Assembly (NCBI RefSeq): GCF_002419965.1 | Contig: NZ_DIHC01000028.1 | Coordinates: forward strand, 175,462-227,634 | Length of the DNA stretch: 52,173 bases | Origin: Pseudomonas sp. UBA5706 | Lineage (GTDB): Bacteria; Pseudomonadota; Gammaproteobacteria; Pseudomonadales; Pseudomonadaceae | Direction: 5' to 3' | Shown here: positions 1 to 7,672 of the stretch, in pieces | How the letters are laid out: the number at the start of each line of letters is the position of its first letter | Position numbering within the stretch: the first letter of the stretch is position 1 | The notes under the pieces: generated by a model | What the model was told of the DNA's origin: nothing | The model's database searches: none | Seen by the model: the letters and a program-made list of their open reading frames with translations, nothing else | Translations under genes and position numbers: made by a program

Positions 1-397
1 TGTTGCTGTTGCTGTTGCTGCCATTGGTGTGGGCGGCATTGGTGCCGCTGGCATTGGTACCGTTAGTCCCGTTGGCGTTGGTACTGCTGCTGTTACTGCC
101 ATTGCTGTGCGCGGCATCGGTGCCATTGGCATTCGTGCCATTGGTGCCCGTCGCGTTGGTACTGCCGCTGTTACTGCCGTTGGTGCTTGCCGCGCCGGTG
201 CCCGCAGCACCCCGCGTTCCACCGCTGGCCGCGCCGCCTCCTGTTGCCGAGCCGGCGCTCGCACCGCCGGCACCGCCAATGCCGGACGCCGCGAGCATCA
301 TGGACGCGGAAGCGGGATAGTCAGCCAGCGCGCCGCCCGATGCAGCCGCAGCTGCGACAAACAACAGAGGCATCAACGTCTTGCGCGAACTCATCAT
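1..397 (-). CDS. Secreted Gly/Asn/Thr/Ser-rich repeat protein (3' part missing)
   Basis: Read on the minus strand from ATG at 397 and still open at the window edge, so only the first 132 codons are seen. The ATG follows GGAGAG at a usable distance. Residues 1-26 look like a signal peptide: a basic start (SSRK), a hydrophobic Leu/Phe/Val/Ala core, and an ALA-D junction. After about residue 35 the protein is almost wholly Gly, Ala, Ser, then Asn, Gly, Thr and Ser in short runs such as NGTNGTNA and AAHTNGSN, repeating with a period near 20-25 residues. No catalytic domain is visible. Such composition suggests a secreted or surface-exposed flexible protein, but the function is unknown. A leucine-rich ORF on the opposite strand is its shadow. 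Confidence 0.6.
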   Translation of the reverse strand, partial: MMSSRKTLMPLLFVAAAAASGGALADYPASASMMLAASGIGGAGGASAGSATGGGAASGGTRGAAGTGAASTNGSNSGSTNATGTNGTNANGTDAAHSNGSNSSSTNANGTNGTNASGTNAAHTNGSNSNSN

Positions 398-539
398 TTG
401 GGTCTCTCCAGAATGGAACGTCCGTCCAGTAGCCGGGACTGTGTTCTTTCGAGGCTTGGTCCACGCCAGCGTTCGTTTTTTTACACAGTGGCTTGCGCAG
501 ACGCGCACATCAAGATGCGTGCATAAAGAGATGGCCGCA

Positions 540-1049
540 TCAGAGCAAACACTGCATATGCGTCGTCTGCCACACCGGATCATCCTCGGTATTGACGATG
601 TCGAACCCCTGACGCTGCCAGAAGGCAATTGCGCCGGGCAGGAAAGGATGGGTGTGCAGGTACAGGACCTTGACCCGTTCACTCAGCGCTGCCGCCTTCA
701 ACAGCGCAACCAGCCGAGCTGCCAGGCCCAGGCGCCTGACGCCAGGGTCGACGAACAGCCGCACCACTTCCACCACGTGCCGGGCGCCGAAGTGCAGGTG
801 TGCAAATCGCCCGTCGTAAGGCAGGTAGCCAACGGCGCCGATCAGCTTCCCGGCAAGACGGGCGATGAAAAACCGGCCACCCTCACTCTCCAGATAGGTG
901 CGCTGGAAGTGGCGCAAATCGTCAGGCAGGGCGGCCGGATCGAGCATTGGAAACATCGCCTTGCGCGCCTGCATGACAAATCCCACCACCTCGGGGATGT
1001 CAGCAGGTTGAACGTCGGTGATCTGGATCGCGTGCGAGGGAATATGCAT
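540..1049 (-). CDS. GNAT family N-acetyltransferase
   Basis: A 169-residue single-domain protein of the Gcn5-related acetyltransferase fold. It begins with the typical first strand (IQITDVQPADIPEVVGFV). The central strand RFFIARLAGKLIGAVGY is followed by the acetyl-CoA pyrophosphate-binding segment VRLFVDPGVRRLGLAARLV (R-x-x-G-x-A form of motif A), and the last part LYLHTHPFLPGAIAFWQRQGF is the usual C-terminal motif. The reading frame is open further upstream, but residues before MHIPSHAI look non-coding, so 1049 was taken as start although no clear Shine-Dalgarno precedes it. Acceptor substrate cannot be told. It stands alone, divergent from the gene at 1179. Confidence 0.8.
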   Translation of the reverse strand: MHIPSHAIQITDVQPADIPEVVGFVMQARKAMFPMLDPAALPDDLRHFQRTYLESEGGRFFIARLAGKLIGAVGYLPYDGRFAHLHFGARHVVEVVRLFVDPGVRRLGLAARLVALLKAAALSERVKVLYLHTHPFLPGAIAFWQRQGFDIVNTEDDPVWQTTHMQCLL

Positions 1050-1178
1050 CGGGGTGCGCGTGTGCGAAACGGCAATCCTAACAGCATTGGGGATACACCC
1101 GCGCACCTCTGGTGCAGCAACCGGGCGTCGGTCGAGACAGCGGCGCCGGGCAGGCCGCATCGGGTATGATCGGAGCCC

Positions 1179-1580
1179 ATGACTGCCACCCTGCCCATCC
1201 GCTCACCCTGCCCGCCCGGCGCTTGCGTCTGTGACCGCGAACGCCTGCTGGAGAGCGCCGCCACCGATCAGCGCATCCTCTGCCTGACACGACAGGAGGA
1301 AAAACGTCTGCTCGATCGCCTGGAAGACATCGCCAGTCTGACCGACCTTGAGCACATGCAACGGCGCATGTACGAACAGTTGGGCATCCGTCTGCACATT
1401 GCCCCGGGCTTCAATGAAGTACGCAGCATGCGCGGCATCGTCATCGAGATCGCCGAGCTGCCCGGCATGTGCCGCAAGACCCGAGCCGCTATCCCCGCCG
1501 CGATCCGCAGAGGCCTTGAAAAACGGCCGGAGATCGCCTGGAGCTTGCTCAATGCTCATGACCTGCTTCGCGATGCTTAA
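1179..1580 (+). CDS. Conserved small protein of unknown function
   Basis: A 133-residue protein starting at an ATG preceded by GGAGCCC. Near the N terminus is a compact cysteine group CPPGACVC (residues 11-18) followed by DRERLLE, which could bind a metal or be redox-active; another Cys follows in RILCLTR. The middle is helical and charged (RQEEKRLLDRLEDI, LEHMQRRMYEQLGI), with a later strand-like segment IVIEIAELPGMCRKT. I recognise no named domain. Coding character is good and the frame fits the codon use of neighbouring genes. It lies between an acetyltransferase and the Moc-like island and shares no operon with either. Confidence 0.6.
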   Translation: MTATLPIRSPCPPGACVCDRERLLESAATDQRILCLTRQEEKRLLDRLEDIASLTDLEHMQRRMYEQLGIRLHIAPGFNEVRSMRGIVIEIAELPGMCRKTRAAIPAAIRRGLEKRPEIAWSLLNAHDLLRDA

Positions 1581-1687
1581 CCCCTCGCCAATTAACAAGT
1601 GTCGGGCATGGCTTGCCGGCGACAGCGTCATCGAGACCGCCCCTCCGACGAGCCGTGCTGCTGCAGGTCAGTCATACGATCGGTGAT

Positions 1688-2539
1688 TTAAACTTCCCAA
1701 TCCGCCTTGGCGATTTTCAGCCCGTGCAGGCCGTTATACCCGGCGCGTTTCGGCTGTTCCCATCCTTGCAGCAGCGCCGGATCAAGGTCGTAGATCTCGA
1801 CCCCCAAGGGTCGGCACACGCTTAGCGGATCCTGCGCTTCGGGGCCCCACATCGGCAGCGACAGGTCACCGCCCGGGCAGGTCGACAGCGCGCACAGCAG
1901 GTCGATCTCCGCGAAGAATTCCAGATAATCGCCTTTCTGCGCCGGACAGGTCTTCATGAAATACCTGTCGTCGTGGTTCAGTCCGGTGCACTGAAAGATG
2001 TTGAGTACGTCATGCACGTCGAACTCGGTCAGGCCATGGGGCAGCACGGCGCGGGTCAGGTTGGAATGGCAGTGATGGTGAAAATCCTCGCCGGTGAGCA
2101 TTTTGTTCACGTAAGGATCGCAGCGCGTGCCGAGCAGATCGTGCAGGCGCCCACCATGTTCATCGATGCCGTAGCCGGCCAGGCTGTCGTCGGTAATGGT
2201 GAGCAGCGGCCGCAGGAACGGCAGGTTCGACCAGAGCCGGTCGTGGGTGGTGACATGGGCGCCTTGCAGCTGGCGAGTGCGTGCGGCCCACAGGCGCTCC
2301 CGCGGGTCGTGAGCGTTCCACACGTTGAAGTCACCCACTTGCGGGCCAATCGGTGTGGTCACGCGAAACACCTGCCCGGCCTTGACGTGCCAGGCCCGGC
2401 CGGTGCGGATCGGCACCTCGAACCGTTCAGCCAGCGTGCGGCGTTCGGCGTGCTGGCGAATACGCTCGTAGAATGCCGTGTCCACCTGCAGCGCTGCGCC
2501 TTTGCTGACTTGGTAGGCCGCTGGGTAGTCTTTGTGCAT
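1688..2539 (-). CDS. DUF1989 / urea carboxylase-associated family protein
   Basis: A 283-residue protein matching the DUF1989 family, distantly related to aminomethyltransferase-type folds and often found beside urea carboxylase or amine catabolism genes. The start at 2539 is fixed by a strong AGGAG seven bases upstream. Family-like signatures are GRAWHVKAGQVFRVTTPIGPQVGDFNVWN in the first third, HHHCHSNL in the middle and a C-terminal CPGGDLS. The His and Cys groups suggest metal binding, as inferred for the family. It is the last gene of a minus-strand set of five (desaturase, Rieske, reductase, TIM barrel, this gene), about 230 bp after the TIM-barrel gene. Its reaction is unknown; a role on an amine- or carbamate-bearing intermediate is a guess. 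Confidence 0.75.
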   Translation of the reverse strand: MHKDYPAAYQVSKGAALQVDTAFYERIRQHAERRTLAERFEVPIRTGRAWHVKAGQVFRVTTPIGPQVGDFNVWNAHDPRERLWAARTRQLQGAHVTTHDRLWSNLPFLRPLLTITDDSLAGYGIDEHGGRLHDLLGTRCDPYVNKMLTGEDFHHHCHSNLTRAVLPHGLTEFDVHDVLNIFQCTGLNHDDRYFMKTCPAQKGDYLEFFAEIDLLCALSTCPGGDLSLPMWGPEAQDPLSVCRPLGVEIYDLDPALLQGWEQPKRAGYNGLHGLKIAKADWEV

Positions 2540-2767
2540 TGCAATCTCCTGGCTTAATGGCGTGCAGCGCTGGCAAGCAACTCCAGCGCATTGGATGTCC
2601 CAGGAGCACAGCATAGGACGTGCCAGTTCCGCGCCGGCATCGACGCTGTTCAAAAAGAACCTTGAACGCCGGGGCGACAAACCTAGCGCTCACTGTTCGG
2701 CCCTCTCCAATCACATGGCTTGCCGGCGGTACCGTGTTGACGGCGCCACCCACGGCAAGGCGGACAG

Positions 2768-3622
2768 CTACAGGTGTTGGGTACAGCCAGCCCAGAGCTG
2801 TCGGGCCAGGTCCTTCATCTGCAGCGATTCTTGCCAACGGTCGGTAATATCCTTGCCCAACCGATCGGTAATGGCATACGGCGGTGGGCCCAACTCGCAG
2901 GTAAATGAAAGGCTGCCCGGCACCGCGCTGCGACCCAGCCAATCCTCGATTCCGAGCGTCCACCAATCGCTGAACAGCTCGACCCATGGCTTGTGCCGGG
3001 CAAAGCTGATCGGCACCTGCACCTGTTCGCAGCTGGCCACCCGGCCATGAAATCCCCAACTGTTACGCAGGATCTGCCGAATCTGCTGCTGATCATCATC
3101 GCCCGGTGGCAAGGGGATCTCCCGGCCCACCACGTAATGCGAGAGGTCGGCCAGAAGCTTGAGATCGGGCAACTCCGCGAGCAGATCCAGGGTGAAATGC
3201 AGATCGCTGGTGAGCCGATAACGGTGGGTTTCCAGCAACACCGGGAAATCCACCTGTTCGGCCAGGCGCTGCCAGCCTTGTGCCAGAATCACCGCCTCTT
3301 TCAACGTACGAGGTCGACTGTCAGCCTGGATCGTCAGGTGATGACAGCCGTAATGGCTGGCGATGTCCAGCGCGGGCTGCAGCTCGTCCACGGTTTGCGG
3401 AAACACCTGGCCCTCGATCTGCAACCCGAGCCTGCTGGCCAGGCCGGACAACGTGCGCGCCGCCTCGGGCTCATGGAAATGATCGGTGATCCCGTCAAAC
3501 CCGGCTTCGGCAATTTTCGTCAGTTGCGATTCGAGAGACGAAGGCAACACACCCTGCTCGTTCTGCATCGCCCACATCGACTGGAACACCACAAATTCTC
3601 GACTCGATGGTTTGTCAGGCAT
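2768..3622 (-). CDS. Sugar phosphate isomerase/epimerase-type TIM barrel
   Basis: A 284-residue protein of the xylose-isomerase-like TIM-barrel family (IolE, IolI, MocC relatives). Barrel strands ending in likely metal or catalytic residues are seen: AEAGFDGITDHF, LLETHR, LKLLADLSHYVVGRE, WGFHGRVAS and FTCELGPPPY, giving the Glu/Asp/His/Glu set usual for a divalent metal site. The start ATG overlaps the stop of the upstream reductase by 8 bases (ATGCCTGA), so translation is probably coupled. In rhizopine catabolism MocC belongs to this fold, and inositol pathways use IolE/IolI, so isomerisation or dehydration of a cyclitol or keto-sugar is a sensible inference. Exact activity is not determinable. 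Confidence 0.75.
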   Translation of the reverse strand: MPDKPSSREFVVFQSMWAMQNEQGVLPSSLESQLTKIAEAGFDGITDHFHEPEAARTLSGLASRLGLQIEGQVFPQTVDELQPALDIASHYGCHHLTIQADSRPRTLKEAVILAQGWQRLAEQVDFPVLLETHRYRLTSDLHFTLDLLAELPDLKLLADLSHYVVGREIPLPPGDDDQQQIRQILRNSWGFHGRVASCEQVQVPISFARHKPWVELFSDWWTLGIEDWLGRSAVPGSLSFTCELGPPPYAITDRLGKDITDRWQESLQMKDLARQLWAGCTQHL

Positions 3623-4859
3623 GGGCACCCCGCAGTAAACCCTTGAGCGAGATGCTGGCATCGCAGAGTTGCTCAGCCCCAAGCGCCACCTGGCTTTCGA
3701 TCAGGCGCTCGCACAGTTTGATGTCCTTGGCGATGCTGTTTCCGACACCCCAGCCGCAGGCGCCAGCCAGCCTCGATTGCCGATCCAGATATAACAGCAG
3801 AAACCCGCCCTCCGCGCTTTCGCGCTCGATGATCTGCGCATCCGCTGCCAGCACCCCGACGGTCTGCAAGCCGAATTCGTAATGGTCTGACCAGAAACCC
3901 GGCACGCCATTGAACGGCTGCTGCTGCCCGAGCATATTTAACGCCGCCAATCGTCCCTGGGCCTCGGCATTGCGCCAGGTTTCCTGCCGATGGAACGTGC
4001 CGTCATCACGAGCGGACTCACAGACGTCGCCCGCTGCGTAGATATCCGCCACGCTGGTTTGCAGAAACGCGTCCACCCTGATGCCACTGCCGGTATCCAG
4101 ACCGGCCTGACGTGCCAGTGCCAGATTCGGCTGCATGCCGATGCCCACCAGCAGCACGTCGCAGGGCACTCGCTCGCCGCTGCTCAGTTGCACCGCCTCG
4201 ACGCGGTCTTCGCCGTGGAAAGCTTCGATCTGTACACCGAGATGAACGACCACGCCTTTGCGTCGATGCAGGGTCAGCAATGCCTCGGACACACGTTCGG
4301 GCAGTGCACGGGCCGCCAGCCGCGACCCGGCTTCCAGCACTGTGACGTCACAGCCTCGATCGCGTGCGCTGCAGGCCACTTCCAGCCCGATGAAGCCGCC
4401 GCCGACCACTACCAGACGGGTGTCGGGGCTGAGGTTGTTTTGCAGTTCGAGCGCTTCGTCAACGGTGCGCAGGTAATGCACATTGCCGAGCTGATGCGCC
4501 GGCAGATCAAGGCGACGAGACGCCCCGCCTGTCGCCAGCAACAACTTGCGGTAGACCAGCGACGCGCCGTCATCCAGGGCTACGCAATGCGCAACCGTGT
4601 CGATGCCGGTCACGCGCACGCCGCTCAGATGCTCGATACCGGACGCGAGGTAACTGGCCTCGCTGAACAGGCTGCAGGAGTCCAACGAGCATTCGCCCTT
4701 GAGCAGCGCCTTGGACAGCGCCGGACGCTCGTACGGCAGGTGCGCTTCGTCTCCTATAAGCACGATGCGCCCGGCATATCCGGCCTCACGCAAGGTCAGC
4801 GCGGCACGTCCGCCCGCGTGTCCGGCGCCGACGATCACCATCGGGTCTGAGGGGCTCAT
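3615..4859 (-). CDS. FAD-dependent ferredoxin reductase (MocF-like)
   Basis: A 414-residue NAD(P)H:ferredoxin oxidoreductase of the rubredoxin/putidaredoxin reductase class. It has the FAD-binding VIVGAGHAGGRAA near residues 8-20, the PYERPALSK segment usual in this class, a second dinucleotide motif VVVGGGFIGLEVA, and a C-terminal FAD motif DIYAAGDVCE. It should pass electrons from NAD(P)H to the Rieske ferredoxin coded just upstream. The start overlaps that gene's stop as ATGA (4859-4856), which shows tight coupling. Together with the desaturase-type oxygenase it makes a three-part electron chain like MocD-MocE-MocF of rhizopine demethylation in Sinorhizobium meliloti. Confidence 0.85.
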   Translation of the reverse strand: MSPSDPMVIVGAGHAGGRAALTLREAGYAGRIVLIGDEAHLPYERPALSKALLKGECSLDSCSLFSEASYLASGIEHLSGVRVTGIDTVAHCVALDDGASLVYRKLLLATGGASRRLDLPAHQLGNVHYLRTVDEALELQNNLSPDTRLVVVGGGFIGLEVACSARDRGCDVTVLEAGSRLAARALPERVSEALLTLHRRKGVVVHLGVQIEAFHGEDRVEAVQLSSGERVPCDVLLVGIGMQPNLALARQAGLDTGSGIRVDAFLQTSVADIYAAGDVCESARDDGTFHRQETWRNAEAQGRLAALNMLGQQQPFNGVPGFWSDHYEFGLQTVGVLAADAQIIERESAEGGFLLLYLDRQSRLAGACGWGVGNSIAKDIKLCERLIESQVALGAEQLCDASISLKGLLRGAHA

Positions 4860-5188
4860 GCCTGGCCCTGCCCTTGAATATCGAGCATCACCCTGCCCGC
4901 TTCGACTTTCACCGGGTAGGTCTTCAGGTTGATACAGGCCGGAGCGTTCAGCGCCTTGCCATTGCGGTAGTCGAAACGGCCATTGTGTTTGGGGCACTCG
5001 ATCACAAAGTCCATCACCAAGCCGTCGGCCAAGTGGATTTTTTCGTGGGTGCACAGGCCATCGGTGGCGAAAAATTCGCTGTTCTGCGACCGGTACACCG
5101 CGTAGGTTTTGTGCTGATGGTCGAAGCGGATGACATCCTCTTCATCAATGTCGTCGACATGACAAACCTCTACCCATTGATTGCTCAT
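4856..5188 (-). CDS. Rieske [2Fe-2S] ferredoxin (MocE-like)
   Basis: A 110-residue Rieske protein with the cluster ligands visible as C46-x-H48 (LCTHEKIHL) and C65-x2-H68 (CPKHNGRFD). The 16-residue spacing between the pairs and the short length are those of ferredoxin components of oxygenases rather than of oxygenase alpha subunits. GAGAG lies just before the ATG. It sits between the membrane hydroxylase (45 bp upstream) and its reductase (4-bp overlap), so it should carry electrons between them. MocE of the rhizopine pathway is the closest named match I know; other Rieske ferredoxins of desaturase-like hydroxylases remain possible. Confidence 0.88.
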   Translation of the reverse strand: MSNQWVEVCHVDDIDEEDVIRFDHQHKTYAVYRSQNSEFFATDGLCTHEKIHLADGLVMDFVIECPKHNGRFDYRNGKALNAPACINLKTYPVKVEAGRVMLDIQGQGQA

Positions 5189-5233
5189 GGCAGTGCTCTC
5201 TTGTTCTTCTGGCGAGTGGGTACTTCGTGATCT

Positions 5234-6322
5234 TTAACTGAGCGCCGATTGCCGGGGCTCTGACTGTGGCGCCGCATGTTCGCGAATCGGACGGCGGATG
5301 TAATACGAGGGGTCCTTGCGCTGCTTGAGCAAGGTCGGAATGATCTCGCGATACGCCTCGATGATGCTTTTATAGGGCGGTGGGCAATCGTCTTTAATTT
5401 CTTCATGAAGCTTGGCCAGGGCGTGGTAAGGCACCATCGGAAACATGTGATGTTCCAGGTGGTAGTTCATGTCCGAATAGAAAAAACGGAACACCGGATT
5501 CATGTAGATCGTGCGGCAGTTCTTGCGATGATCCAGTTCATCTTCGGCAAGGCCCACATGCTGGCTCAGGCCGAATACATAACTCAACCAGCCGCCGTAC
5601 ATCGTCGGCAACAGCACGTACATCATCGGCAACCAGGAATTGAGGTAGAGCGCCAGGGCAATGACCGCAGCGTGCAGGGTCAGCCAGATGCGCGCTGTGC
5701 GGTACACCTTCGGGTATTCGGATTCGGGAACGAAGGTCTTCTCCTCAGCACTCATCTGCCCGGTTGCATGCAAGGCCAACGACTTGAAGATGGTGTAGAC
5801 GTGGGGCAGCGAGAAGAGCTTGAGGAACATCACGTTCAAGCGTGGAGGACGGGGCTCGACGATCTCCGGGTCGCGACCGACGATGATGGTGTCGGTGTGG
5901 TGCCGTGCATGGCTCCAGCGCCAGACCTGAGGCTCGTACATGACCATGAAGCAGGCGATCTGATAGACCACATCGTTCATCCAGCGGGTCTTGAACGCCG
6001 TGCCATGCCCGGTTTCATGCCAGCGTGAGTTCGCCGCCGAGCCGTACAGCACACCGTAGACCAGAAAGAACGGCACACAGGCAGCGCTGCCCCAAAACAC
6101 ATAGCCACCCCAGCCACTGAGAACCATGAGGCCAAGCCAGAGGGCGGTGTCGCGAATCGCCCGCCCGTCGCTGCGCTGCATCAACTCTTTCATGCGTTTG
6201 CGTGGCACGGGGGACTGGTACCAGACCGCCGACACCAACCCCGCCTCCTGGGCCAATCGCGCCTGTTCGCCGGTCAGGCTGTAGTCTTTTCCGCATTCGG
6301 GATCAGAGAATATTTGGGACAT
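5234..6322 (-). CDS. Membrane fatty acid desaturase/hydroxylase family protein (MocD-like)
   Basis: A 362-residue membrane di-iron enzyme. The three histidine boxes are present: HETGH at 102-106, HARHH at 138-142 and HLEHH at 288-292, with an extra SQHVG at 253-257. Hydrophobic segments lie around residues 60-95, 117-130 and 211-250. Start ATG is preceded by GGAGA. It leads the operon with a Rieske ferredoxin and reductase, so it is probably a hydroxylase or O/N-demethylase of a small molecule rather than a lipid desaturase; MocD of S. meliloti, needed for demethylating 3-O-methyl-scyllo-inosamine, has the same arrangement. Inverted repeats at 6421-6485 may control it. Confidence 0.85.
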   Translation of the reverse strand: MSQIFSDPECGKDYSLTGEQARLAQEAGLVSAVWYQSPVPRKRMKELMQRSDGRAIRDTALWLGLMVLSGWGGYVFWGSAACVPFFLVYGVLYGSAANSRWHETGHGTAFKTRWMNDVVYQIACFMVMYEPQVWRWSHARHHTDTIIVGRDPEIVEPRPPRLNVMFLKLFSLPHVYTIFKSLALHATGQMSAEEKTFVPESEYPKVYRTARIWLTLHAAVIALALYLNSWLPMMYVLLPTMYGGWLSYVFGLSQHVGLAEDELDHRKNCRTIYMNPVFRFFYSDMNYHLEHHMFPMVPYHALAKLHEEIKDDCPPPYKSIIEAYREIIPTLLKQRKDPSYYIRRPIREHAAPQSEPRQSALS

Positions 6323-6420
6323 TGTTATTGTTCTCCGGATGATGAATATCGCGACGCTATCGACCGCACTGATTCAAACCTGTGCTCCAAACTATAGGGA
6401 TCGCAATGCCCGCCACAAGC

Positions 6421-6485
6421 GCTTGAAAGTATTCTCTCTCAAGCTATCATCCAGCCCTGATTACACTTGATGGTTTTCTATCAAG
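6421..6485. promoter_or_regulatory. Two inverted repeats between the Moc-like operon and its LacI-type regulator
   Basis: GCTTGA at 6421-6426 pairs with TCAAGC at 6439-6444, and CTTGAT at 6466-6471 pairs with ATCAAG at 6480-6485. Both share a CTTGA/TCAAG arm and lie in the divergent promoter region between the desaturase gene (start 6322) and the regulator (start 6539). They are candidate operators for that regulator; the wide spacers (12 and 8 bases) are unusual for LacI proteins, so this is tentative. Confidence 0.35.
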
Positions 6486-6538
6486 GCTGGAACAATCGGT
6501 GCCTCGAAGTGGCCAGGGCGCCGTGTAGAAGAGGCCTC

Positions 6539-7582
6539 ATGAATAATAAAAAACGTCCGACCATCGCGACGGTTGCGCGCCATGCCAACCTGAGCGTCGC
6601 TACCGTCGACCGGGTGCTCAACGCACGCGCACCGGTCAATCCGCAGACGGCGGAAAAAGTCCATTCAGCGGCTCAAGCGGTGGGCTATTTTGCTGCTCGG
6701 CTGATCTCGCAACGCATCAACGAAAAGAAGCCTGCCTACCACTTCGGCATCCTGCTGCTGGGCACCTCGCAGACTTTCTACAAGACGCTCAGCGACGCTA
6801 TCGTCGAGCAGGCGCGCGACTCGCGAGCAGCGAACATCGTCTGCCATGTCGAGCTGATCCACGACCGCTCGCCGCTGTCGATCGTCGGGCAGATTCATCA
6901 ACTGGCGCAGCAATGCGATTGCCTGGCATTGGTCAGTTTCGAGCATCCGCTGATTCTCGAAGCCATCGAGCAAGTGCGTCACCAAGGGGTGCACGTGGTG
7001 TCGCTGCTGACCGAGTTGCGCACCCTGGCGCCGGGGGCGTACGTCGGCACAGATAACCATGAAGTGGGTCGTACCGCCGGCTGGTTGATTGCGCATGGCT
7101 GCCCGGATCGGGGCGGCACGGTGGCGGTCATGCTCGGCGGGCATCGGTTTTTGGGGCATGAGCAGCGCGAGGCTGGCCTGCGCAGCTTCTTCGAAGAAAA
7201 AGCAGCGAGGTTTCGCGTGTTACCGGCCATCGTCACTCTGGACAACGGCGCGATCACCGAAGAAGCCACCCTGGATCTGCTCGCCCGCTACCCTGATCTA
7301 CGCGGTATCTACGTGGCCGGTGGCGGCGTCGAAGGCGTGATCAGCGCCCTGTCCGCGACCCCGCAACGCCCGCAGCTGTGCGTGATCCTGAACGAGACGA
7401 CGGTGGAGTCGCGCCAAGCCATGCGCAAGGGGCTGGTGACGCTGGTCTTCGACTCGCAACCGCAACTGATCGCCAAGGAGTTGATCCGATTGATGGTCGA
7501 ACTGCCCACCGCTCCGAACATCGATCCGCAACGCCATCGCGTGTGCGTGCCGTTGCAGATTGTGACGCCGGAGAATATCTAA
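6539..7582 (+). CDS. LacI family transcriptional regulator (first paralogue)
   Basis: A 347-residue regulator. Residues 6-30 hold the helix-turn-helix and hinge start (PTIATVARHANLSVATVDRVLNARAPV), and the rest is a periplasmic-binding-protein-like sensor domain (YHFGILLLGTS, YVGTDNHEVGRTAGWLI, GIYVAGGGVEGVISAL) of the type that binds sugars or cyclitols. The ATG at 6539 follows AGAGG. It is divergent from the desaturase-Rieske-reductase operon, which is its likely target. It resembles the second regulator at 9842 along the whole length. The effector is unknown. Confidence 0.88.
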   Translation: MNNKKRPTIATVARHANLSVATVDRVLNARAPVNPQTAEKVHSAAQAVGYFAARLISQRINEKKPAYHFGILLLGTSQTFYKTLSDAIVEQARDSRAANIVCHVELIHDRSPLSIVGQIHQLAQQCDCLALVSFEHPLILEAIEQVRHQGVHVVSLLTELRTLAPGAYVGTDNHEVGRTAGWLIAHGCPDRGGTVAVMLGGHRFLGHEQREAGLRSFFEEKAARFRVLPAIVTLDNGAITEEATLDLLARYPDLRGIYVAGGGVEGVISALSATPQRPQLCVILNETTVESRQAMRKGLVTLVFDSQPQLIAKELIRLMVELPTAPNIDPQRHRVCVPLQIVTPENI

Positions 7583-7672
7583 TGCGCCTGCACGTGCTAA
7601 CAGCGAGCGTGCTTGACGTCTGCACCGCCCAGCCGCGCTGCTACGCGAGTGCGCATTGCCAAACGGTCAATG

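Noticed and set aside
3..526. Plus-strand leucine/proline-rich and alanine-rich ORFs at the window start
   Set aside because: They are the antisense of the Asn/Gly/Thr-repeat gene read on the minus strand, which has a ribosome site and signal peptide.
5234..6322. Housekeeping fatty-acid desaturase
   Set aside because: The histidine boxes fit lipid desaturases too, but the tight operon with Rieske ferredoxin, its reductase, TIM-barrel and DUF1989 genes favours a catabolic hydroxylase.
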